Source: Clostridium_AF sediminicola
GTDB taxonomy: Bacteria > Bacillota > Clostridia > Clostridiales > Clostridiaceae
Assembly: GCF_050402865.1 (NCBI RefSeq)
Contig: NZ_BAABMF010000015.1
Location: forward strand, 58,326-122,325
Direction of reading: 5' to 3'
Length of the DNA: 64,000 nt
In this document: one piece after another, positions 1 through 6,517 of the stretch
Layout of the letters: every line of letters begins with the position of its first letter
Numbering within the stretch: the first letter of the stretch is position 1
The notes under the pieces: generated by a model
Databases searched by the model: none
Told to the model about the DNA's origin: nothing
What the model saw: the letters and a program-made list of their open reading frames with translations, nothing else
Made by a program: the position numbers and the translations under genes

Positions 1-464
1 TAGATGTGAAAGAGATACTTGAAGAAATTTGTAGCCGAATGAAAGGAAAAGCCCAGAAGTATAATATTAGCTTAACAACAAGCTTGCAATCCGCTTTTAT
101 TCTAGGTGATAAAGAAAACTTAATGCATATTTTTATTAATTTAATAGACAATGCCATAAAATATAATACCCTTGGAGGAAAAATATTTATTAATAGCTAT
201 ACAAAGGATGAAAAAGTATTTATAGAAGTAGCAGATACAGGAATTGGAATTCCAAAAGAAGCAAGGAATAAGATCTTTGAACCTTTTTATACAGTCCAAA
301 AAAATCCTTCGAGAGATCATGGCGGAACAGGATTAGGTCTTCCTCTTGTAAAAGAATTGATAGAAAAACAAAAAGGAACAATTTCATTATTAGATACAGA
401 AGAAAAAGGAACTACATTTTTAATTTCTTTTCCAATGAAAAGTTTACAGTTCGGAAACAAATAG
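1..464 (+). CDS. sensor histidine kinase, C-terminal part (5' end outside window)
   Basis: This is the ATPase half of a two-component sensor kinase; the reading frame is open to the window edge, so the sensor and phosphoacceptor parts lie upstream. Visible are the N box (FINLIDNAIKYN, about residues 43-54 of the fragment), the G1 box DTGIGIP (77-83), an F box (FEPFY) and the G2 box GGTGLGL (106-112), in the usual order of HATPase_c domains. The GTG at position 6 is only an in-frame codon and not a real start. The protein ends 62 bases before the next gene, with no clear terminator. The signal sensed cannot be told. Confidence 0.9.
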   Translation, partial: DVKEILEEICSRMKGKAQKYNISLTTSLQSAFILGDKENLMHIFINLIDNAIKYNTLGGKIFINSYTKDEKVFIEVADTGIGIPKEARNKIFEPFYTVQKNPSRDHGGTGLGLPLVKELIEKQKGTISLLDTEEKGTTFLISFPMKSLQFGNK

Positions 465-526
465 ATATACTTTCGAAAAATCAATATTGTATAGTATATT
501 TATAGAAGATAAGGAGGAATTGAAAA

Positions 527-1672
527 ATGAAAAAAAGAAATGTAGTAGTAGGTGCTTTAATAGGTAGTGCTGTAGTAGTTAGCACTTTGGTTGCAACTAT
601 TAGCCACGCAGAGGTGGATAACAAGGTAACAATAATAAAAAATACACAAGATATTTTAGCAACTCAAGTTGTTGCATCCAAAATAGATACTTATGAAGGT
701 GTAACAGGATATGATTGGTTCGATGAAAATAAAGTAGTAATCACAAAAGAAAACAAAGAATTAGAACCAATAAAAACTGAGATTGGTGATTTTGAAGTGA
801 AAAATCTTTATTTACAAGATTTAAATTCTAAAGAAGAAAGAAGTATTGGGGATCAATCAAAATTCCAAGATGGAGCAATTTTTTCACCTAATAATAAACA
901 TATGTTTTATAGAAATCAATACGAAAAGAATAGTATAGGGTATATTGTAAATTTAAAAAATAATATAGAAGTTAAAATTTCAGATAGTTCTATAGATGAG
1001 TATGATTTAAGTGAAGCTCAATGGATTAATGATGAAGAATTAATTATGCCTTGTAGCAGTATTAAAGGTTTTGCTATTGTAAATATTAGTGGAACTATAA
1101 CAAAAATAAAAGATGTAGAAAGTGGAGTAATGGGAAAGGAAGATCCATTAAATGGACTTAGCATCACAAATCCAATGAAAGTTGGAGATAAAATATATTA
1201 TATAACCATACATCGGGGAGCAGATGATGATGATAAATTAAACGTTTATGACATTAATACAAAAGAAAAGAAAGAATTGATTAAAGATGAGGTTCAAACT
1301 ATTAGCCTATCTCCTAATAAAGAACAACTTCTAATGCTTACATCAAATCTTGAGAAAGATGTAAATGAATTGGTATTGATAGATTTAGAAGGAACACAAA
1401 GAGAAGTATTAGCTGAAGGATATATATATGGTGCAACTTGGTCTCATGATGGAACAAAGGTATCTTATATATCAAATGGAGAAGGGAATGAAGGGGTTAA
1501 TGTAGTAGATGTAAAAACAAAGAAAAAATCATTGATTTCTGCTGGAGAATATTATATGCCTGTTGCATGGAGTCCATCTGATAAAAAAATAATGCTTCAT
1601 AGTAAAAAGTCAAAAAATAATGGAAGATTATTTGATGAAATAGATGTTATGAATGTAATTACTTTAAAATAG
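527..1672 (+). CDS. secreted TolB-like beta-propeller protein
   Basis: This 381-residue exported protein has a signal peptide (basic MKKR, hydrophobic stretch to about residue 25, likely cut after SHA at 28). The rest shows repeated propeller-blade patterns typical of PD40/WD40-like repeats, such as SPNNKHMFYR, SPNKEQLLML, WSHDGTKVSYIS and WSPSDKKIMLHS, spaced by 40-60 residues. Such proteins usually act as binding scaffolds at the cell surface. A strong AAGGAGG site precedes the ATG. It follows the kinase fragment by 62 bases and could be its accessory or sensor partner; this is inference. No catalytic motif was seen. Confidence 0.75.
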   Translation: MKKRNVVVGALIGSAVVVSTLVATISHAEVDNKVTIIKNTQDILATQVVASKIDTYEGVTGYDWFDENKVVITKENKELEPIKTEIGDFEVKNLYLQDLNSKEERSIGDQSKFQDGAIFSPNNKHMFYRNQYEKNSIGYIVNLKNNIEVKISDSSIDEYDLSEAQWINDEELIMPCSSIKGFAIVNISGTITKIKDVESGVMGKEDPLNGLSITNPMKVGDKIYYITIHRGADDDDKLNVYDINTKEKKELIKDEVQTISLSPNKEQLLMLTSNLEKDVNELVLIDLEGTQREVLAEGYIYGATWSHDGTKVSYISNGEGNEGVNVVDVKTKKKSLISAGEYYMPVAWSPSDKKIMLHSKKSKNNGRLFDEIDVMNVITLK

Positions 1673-1818
1673 CCCATAGGATTTAGATAATATGGTTTAA
1701 TCTAAAAAATATATAGATTTTATAATTTAAAATTCTTCATAATTCCTTGATATTTTATTAGTAATATTATCTCATAAGATAAATACTTACAAAATAGAAA
1801 TCAAAGGAGTGTGAAATA

Positions 1819-2382
1819 ATGAATAACTTTAAGAAACTTATAATTCCAGGAACAATTGCATTAAGCGTATTGGGAGCATCAACTGCTTTTGCAGCAGGAG
1901 CTACATCTACAAATCTATGGAATGACATTAGTAAAGGAGTTACTATGGAACATAGAGGAAGCCTTAAAGGTGGATTTGAAAACAGAGAAGATAGAGAAGC
2001 ATTAAGAATTGAAAGACAAGAAACAGAAGGAGAAATAATTAAAAAAGCTGAAGAATTAATTCCTGGTGTTGCTGAAAAAATTGAAACCGTTAGAACAGAA
2101 ATAAATACAGCACATGATGGTATGAAAGAAAAGATTGATGATATTAAAGAAAAAGTAGAAAGTGGAGAAATCACTAGAGAAGAGTTAAGAGAAAAGCTAG
2201 GAAATAAAATGGGTAAATTAGGTCATGGATCTAAAGAAGAAAGAGCTGCAAATCCATGGAGTGAGTTAGAATCAGCTATAGAATCAAAAGATAAAGAGGC
2301 TACTCAAACAGCAGTTGAGTCGATCTTAGAACATATGAATGAACATTTGACTTCAATTAACGAAAAACTTGATGCTTTATAA
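1819..2382 (+). CDS. secreted helical protein of unknown function
   Basis: I do not recognise this 187-residue protein. It starts with a clear signal peptide (cut likely near AFA at residue 25). The mature part is highly charged (Glu, Lys, Arg) and predicted by eye to be almost all helical, with coiled-coil-like runs around residues 75-125 (KIETVRTEINTAHD, then MKEKIDDIKEKVESGEIT) and a second helical pair at 145-187. Ribosome site AAAGGAGTG stands 8 bases before the ATG. A strong terminator follows, so it ends the transcript. The overlapping minus-strand reading frame is a codon-bias shadow. Confidence 0.7.
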   Translation: MNNFKKLIIPGTIALSVLGASTAFAAGATSTNLWNDISKGVTMEHRGSLKGGFENREDREALRIERQETEGEIIKKAEELIPGVAEKIETVRTEINTAHDGMKEKIDDIKEKVESGEITREELREKLGNKMGKLGHGSKEERAANPWSELESAIESKDKEATQTAVESILEHMNEHLTSINEKLDAL

Positions 2383-2398
2383 TAATAAAACAAATAGT

Positions 2399-2450
2399 AA
2401 AACACCTTATTTTCAAATAATAAAAAATTTGAAGTAAGGTGTTTTATTTA
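2399..2450 (+). terminator. Rho-independent terminator
   Basis: A long hairpin has an AAAACACCTTA arm pairing with TAAGGTGTTTT, plus an inner TTCAAAT/ATTTGAA stem. It is followed by a T-rich run and ends the transcript of the secreted helical protein. Confidence 0.85.
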
Positions 2451-2551
2451 ATTTAACAATGTTATTATTTTTGAAAATGTACTTCTATAAGAATCAGTAA
2501 TATAGAAAATTCGAAAAATATTTCAAAAAATCAAAAGATATTTAAAAAATA

Positions 2552-2580
2552 TTGACATTATGATTTAACAATTATATAAT
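2552..2580 (+). promoter_or_regulatory. sigma-A promoter of the methionine operon
   Basis: A consensus -35 box TTGACA (2552-2557) and -10 box TATAAT (2575-2580) are separated by 17 bases. Transcription would start near 2587, just before the S-box leader. Confidence 0.85.
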
Positions 2581-2596
2581 TAAATACATAAAATAA

Positions 2597-2710
2597 ATAA
2601 GAATCTTATCAAGAGCGGTGGAGGGACTGGCCCTATGAAACCCAGCAACCAGAAGGAAACTTCGAAGGTGCTAAATCCAGCAGGTTATTACCTGACAGAT
2701 AAGAATAGAA
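2597..2710 (+). promoter_or_regulatory. SAM-I (S-box) riboswitch
   Basis: The conserved S-box core is present: a P1 stem CTTATC/GATAAG closes the element, with AAGAGCGGTGGAGGGACTGG and then CCCTATGAAACCCAGCAACC following in order, and a later CCAGCAGG...CCTGACAG hairpin. S-box leaders bind S-adenosylmethionine and stop transcription when it is plentiful. The downstream genes (metF, metH) fit that role. Confidence 0.97.
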
Positions 2711-2721
2711 GCTGTAAATAT

Positions 2722-2762
2722 AGCCTTCTTGCATTATCTGCAAGAAGGCTTTTGCTTTTGAA
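2722..2762 (+). terminator. expression-platform terminator of the SAM riboswitch
   Basis: A 12-bp perfect stem (AGCCTTCTTGCA with TGCAAGAAGGCT, loop TTATC) is followed by a TTTTGCTTTTG tract. It sits just after the aptamer and would form when SAM is bound. Confidence 0.92.
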
Positions 2763-2780
2763 TTAAAAAGGGGGACTAAG

Positions 2781-2855
2781 ATGTTAAAAAAATCATGTTT
2801 TGAAATAGTAAATGTTGAAGGAGGTTTATATGCATATAAAGGATTTATATTCTAA
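2781..2855 (+). CDS. short leader ORF overlapping the metF start (24 aa)
   Basis: An ATG with its own ribosome site (AAAAGGGGGACTAAG) opens a 24-codon frame, MLKKSCFEIVNVEGG followed by LYAYKGFIF, that stops 23 bases inside metF in another frame. Ribosomes finishing here could reload on the metF site, which lies inside this frame. It may be a coupling peptide, or a remnant of a gene once present between riboswitch and metF. No function is recognised. Confidence 0.4.
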   Translation: MLKKSCFEIVNVEGGLYAYKGFIF

Positions 2856-3696
2856 GAAAAAACCAGTGATATCATTTGAAATATTTCCACCGAAAAGGGA
2901 ATGTAATGTTGATACAATATATAATACTGTGGAAGAATTTGCAAATTTAAATCCAGATTATATAAGTGTAACCTATGGGGCCGGTGGAGTAGGAAGTGAT
3001 AAAACAGTAGAAATTGCATCAATGATAAAAAATAAATATAAAATTGAAGCACTTGCTCATTTAACATGTTTTGGATCAAGTAAAGAAAGAATTGCTTTAA
3101 AAATAGAAGAATTAAAAACCAATAACATTGAAAATATTCTTGCTATGAGAGGTGATATTCAAGAAGAAATTATTTTGAAAAGTAATACAAAATATAATTA
3201 TGCGACAGACTTAATTAAAGATATAAGAAAGTTCGGAGGATTTTCTATAGGTGCGGCGGCATATCCAGAAGGACACATAGAATGTGATGATTTGAGAATT
3301 AGTTCAATACATCTTAAACAAAAGGTTGATGCAGGCGCTGATTTTTTAATAACTCAATTATTTTTTGATAATGAACTTTTTTATAAGTTTTTAAATTTAA
3401 AAGAAAAGCTTTCCGTAAAAGTACCTATTTCTGCAGGTATAATGCCAATACTTAACAAGAAACAGGTGCAAAAAATGATATTTATGTGTGGCGCATCTTT
3501 GCCATCAAAGATTATAAAGATTTTGCATAAATATGAGAGTAATCCTGATAGTTTAAGAAGAGCAGGAATAGAATATGCAGCTGAGCAGGTAATAGATCTT
3601 ATTGCTAATGGAGTAGATGGAGTGCATATATATACGATGAATCAACCGGAAATAGCAAGAGAAATTCTAAAAAACATACAACCTAAAATTAGATAA
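2830..3696 (+). CDS. metF: methylenetetrahydrofolate reductase
   Basis: It reduces 5,10-methylene-THF to 5-methyl-THF, the methyl donor for MetH, and is a single-domain TIM barrel with FAD. The N-terminus shows SFEIFPPK with the catalytic-type Glu17, then AMRGD, the GAAAYPEGH segment and DAGADFLITQLFFD, all family hallmarks. At 288 residues it matches bacterial MetF length. I chose the ATG at 2830 because GAAGGAGG lies 5-6 bases upstream; the in-frame ATG at 2812 has no such site. It lies in the SAM-riboswitch transcript, with metH 98 bases downstream. Confidence 0.95.
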   Translation: MHIKDLYSKKKPVISFEIFPPKRECNVDTIYNTVEEFANLNPDYISVTYGAGGVGSDKTVEIASMIKNKYKIEALAHLTCFGSSKERIALKIEELKTNNIENILAMRGDIQEEIILKSNTKYNYATDLIKDIRKFGGFSIGAAAYPEGHIECDDLRISSIHLKQKVDAGADFLITQLFFDNELFYKFLNLKEKLSVKVPISAGIMPILNKKQVQKMIFMCGASLPSKIIKILHKYESNPDSLRRAGIEYAAEQVIDLIANGVDGVHIYTMNQPEIAREILKNIQPKIR

Positions 3697-3794
3697 TACA
3701 GTGCAGAGAAAATCAGTTACTACAATAATGAGAACAGAAATGAAAGATATAATGCCAGAAAAAGGTGTTTATTATAGAAGGGATGGAAGTAATT

Positions 3795-6152
3795 GTGGAC
3801 TTTAAAAAATATTTAAATGAAAATTTTGTTGTTTTTGATGGAGCAATGGGTACTATGCTTCAAAATTCGGGGTTAAAACTAGGTGATATTCCAGAAATAT
3901 ATAATATTACACACCCTAAAATAATTAGGAATATTCATAAAAGATATATAGAAGCAGGGGCAGATGTTGTTACTACTAATACATTTCAAGCTAATGAATT
4001 AAAGCTTGGAGAATGTCCATATAGTCTGGAAGAGGTTATAGAATCAGGAGTAAAATTAGCAAAGGAATCTGGAGCAAAATGGGTAGCTTTAGATATAGGA
4101 CCTCTTGGACAGCTTATGGAACCTATGGGAACTATTAGTTTTGGAAGGGCATATGAAATTTTTAAAAGACAGATAGTGGCTGGAGTTAAGGCAGGGGCTG
4201 ATATTATCTTAATTGAAACTATTTCTGATCTTTATGAAGCTAAAGCAGCTGTACTTGCAGCTAAGGAAAATAGTTCATTACCTATATTATGTACAATGAC
4301 TTTTCAAGAAGATGGCAGAACATTTATAGGTAATGATCCCAAAACTGCAATAATTACTCTTCAGGGGCTTGGAATAGATGGATTTGGAATCAATTGTTCT
4401 TTAGGTCCTAAAGAAATTATTCCATTAGTAAATGAGATTCTACAATATTCAAAGGTACCAGTAATGATTCAACCTAATGCAGGTCTTCCTCAAATTAAGG
4501 ATGAGTGTACAATTTATGATATAAGTCCTAGTGAGTTTGCGAATAATATGAAAATTATGGTGGAAAATGGCGTTAGGATACTTGGAGGATGTTGTGGAAC
4601 AAGTCCAGAATTTATTATGAAGATAAGCAATATTGTTCATGGTGTGAAGATAATTAAAACGCATCCCAAAGGTGTAACTGCAGTAACTTCTGGCAATAAA
4701 ACTGTAATTTTAGACGGTAAAAAAACTATAATAGGAGAAAGAATAAATCCAACGGGAAAGAAAAAATTGAAGGAAGCACTAAAAAGTAGAAATATGGAAT
4801 ATATACTTAATGAAGCTATAAATCAAACTAATGCAGGAGCTGATATATTAGATATTAATGTAGGACTTCCTGAAATAAATGAAGTTGAAGTTATAAAAAA
4901 TGTTATATATGAAGTACAGAGTATTATTAATCTTCCGTTGCAAATAGACAGTGCAAGTTCAAGTGCAATTGAAGCTGCTGTTAGAATTTATAATGGTAAG
5001 CCTATAATTAATTCAGTAAATGGTAAAGAAGAGGTCATGGATAGTATATTTCCTATTGTAAAAAAATATGGAGCTTCAATTATAGGGTTAACACTTGATA
5101 AAAACGGAATTCCGTCTTCAGCTGAAGAAAGGTTTAGGATTGCTGAAAGAATTGTAAAAAGAGCAAAAGAGTTTGGAATACCTAGGGAGGATATTTTAAT
5201 CGATTGCCTAGTTCTTACTGCATCTGCTCAGCAATGTGAAGTTATAGAGACTTTAAAGGCAATCAAGCTTGTTAAGGAAAAACTAAAAGTTAAAACTGTG
5301 CTAGGGATTAGTAATGTATCTTTTGGTTTGCCAGAGAGGGAGTTGCTAAATAGTACATTTCTAGCAGCTGCATTTGGAGCAGGACTAGATGCTCCCATTT
5401 TAAATCCTATGTCTAAGGAGATTATGAATACTGTAAATGCTTTTAAAGTTTTATATAATGAAGATAAAGATGCAAAGAGGTTCATTGAAAACTATGGAGA
5501 TACAAAAGCTAATAGAGAAGAAAAGGTTAAAGTAAATAAAGACCTGAAGGATATAATAATTGAAGGCAGAAAAGAAGAAGCGGCGCTAATTACTAAGGAG
5601 CTTTTAAAAGAGAAAAATCCAATGGAAATTATTAACGAGTATTTTGTGCCTGCTCTTGATGTTGTTGGTGAAAAATTCGATAAGGGCAAAATTTTTCTAC
5701 CGCAACTTCTTAAATCAGCAGAGACAGTTAAAAGTGCTTTTAAAATTATAAAAGAGCTTGAAATTTATAGTAATGATAAGAAAGTTTCCAAGGGTAAAAT
5801 AATACTTGCCACTGTAAAAGGAGATATACATGATATTGGAAAAAATATTGTAAAGATGATGCTTGAGAACTATGGATTTGACATAATAGATTTAGGAAAG
5901 GATGTTCCTATTGAAGAAGTTGTAAGAGTTGCAAAAGAAAAAAATATAAAGCTTGTTGGATTAAGTGCACTTATGACAACCACAGTTAAGAATATGGAGA
6001 AAACAATAAGAGCTTTAAGAGATGAGAAGATTAATTGTAAGGTTATGGTTGGAGGAGCTGTTTTGACTAAAGAGTATGCAGAAATGATAGGTGCAGATTA
6101 TTATGCAAAAGATGCTAGAGAAAGTGTAAAGATTGCAAATATGTTTTTTTAG
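3795..6152 (+). CDS. metH: cobalamin-dependent methionine synthase, short form
   Basis: It transfers the methyl of 5-methyl-THF through cobalamin to homocysteine. Domains in order are homocysteine-binding TIM barrel (zinc ligands Cys201 in GINCSLGP and Cys266-Cys267 in GGCCGT), pterin-binding barrel (GERINPTGKK, about 320-560), helical cap, and B12-binding fold with the DxHxxG motif GDIHDIGK (axial His679). The C-terminal AdoMet reactivation domain of E. coli MetH is absent, as in many Firmicutes, so a separate activase is expected elsewhere. The frame is open from GTG 3765; I prefer GTG 3795, with GGAAG five bases ahead, but ATG 3783 is possible. Confidence 0.93.
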   Translation: MDFKKYLNENFVVFDGAMGTMLQNSGLKLGDIPEIYNITHPKIIRNIHKRYIEAGADVVTTNTFQANELKLGECPYSLEEVIESGVKLAKESGAKWVALDIGPLGQLMEPMGTISFGRAYEIFKRQIVAGVKAGADIILIETISDLYEAKAAVLAAKENSSLPILCTMTFQEDGRTFIGNDPKTAIITLQGLGIDGFGINCSLGPKEIIPLVNEILQYSKVPVMIQPNAGLPQIKDECTIYDISPSEFANNMKIMVENGVRILGGCCGTSPEFIMKISNIVHGVKIIKTHPKGVTAVTSGNKTVILDGKKTIIGERINPTGKKKLKEALKSRNMEYILNEAINQTNAGADILDINVGLPEINEVEVIKNVIYEVQSIINLPLQIDSASSSAIEAAVRIYNGKPIINSVNGKEEVMDSIFPIVKKYGASIIGLTLDKNGIPSSAEERFRIAERIVKRAKEFGIPREDILIDCLVLTASAQQCEVIETLKAIKLVKEKLKVKTVLGISNVSFGLPERELLNSTFLAAAFGAGLDAPILNPMSKEIMNTVNAFKVLYNEDKDAKRFIENYGDTKANREEKVKVNKDLKDIIIEGRKEEAALITKELLKEKNPMEIINEYFVPALDVVGEKFDKGKIFLPQLLKSAETVKSAFKIIKELEIYSNDKKVSKGKIILATVKGDIHDIGKNIVKMMLENYGFDIIDLGKDVPIEEVVRVAKEKNIKLVGLSALMTTTVKNMEKTIRALRDEKINCKVMVGGAVLTKEYAEMIGADYYAKDARESVKIANMFF

Positions 6153-6196
6153 TATAAAATACAACAAAATAAATTTTAATAGTTAAACTTTTAAGC

Positions 6197-6236
6197 ATAC
6201 CTGAAATCGTTAATATGATATCAGGTATTTTTTCAG
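6197..6236 (+). terminator. Rho-independent terminator after metH
   Basis: An ATACCTGA / TCAGGTAT stem is followed by TTTTTT, 45 bases after the metH stop. It ends the SAM-controlled operon. Confidence 0.8.
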
Positions 6237-6345
6237 TTTCAGAAACTATGGTTAATGACATGCAAAGAAAATCATATTGAAATAACAACATTATAATTAA
6301 GTTACATAAATATTCAAATACATTTATGTTAATACAAGTTAAGTG

Positions 6346-6374
6346 TTGGAATTTTAGGTAAAATGTAATATAAT
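6346..6374 (+). promoter_or_regulatory. probable sigma-A promoter of the chemoreceptor gene
   Basis: TTGGAA (6346-6351) and TATAAT (6369-6374) are spaced by 17 bases. This lies in the 365-base gap before the chemoreceptor gene. The rest of the gap holds the metH terminator, AT-rich DNA, and a start-stop frame ATG ACA TGA at 6444-6452 behind AAGGAG. No flagellar sigma-D promoter or c-di-GMP riboswitch was recognised there. Confidence 0.6.
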
Positions 6375-6517
6375 TTTTAATATGATAATATTTTGTAAAA
6401 TTTAATTAAATAATGAATTAAAAAACTTAAAAGGAGAAGCATTATGACATGAACATGACGAAGAGTATTTAAAAAAAATTAAGGACAACAAAGGGAGATT
6501 TAAGGGGAGGAAGTAAA

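Noticed and set aside
1767..2174. 135-codon minus-strand frame across the secreted helical protein gene
   Set aside because: It mirrors a Glu/Lys-rich helical gene, gives a low-complexity Ser/Phe/Ile protein and has no ribosome site.
2781..2825. Double-glycine bacteriocin-type leader in the short ORF (…VEGG)
   Set aside because: The nine residues after GG are far too short for a bacteriocin and no peptidase-ABC transporter is nearby.
6234..6517. c-di-GMP riboswitch or flagellar sigma-D promoter before the chemoreceptor
   Set aside because: Neither the GEMM core nor a TAAA-N15-GCCGATAA-like promoter was found; a sigma-A type promoter fits better.
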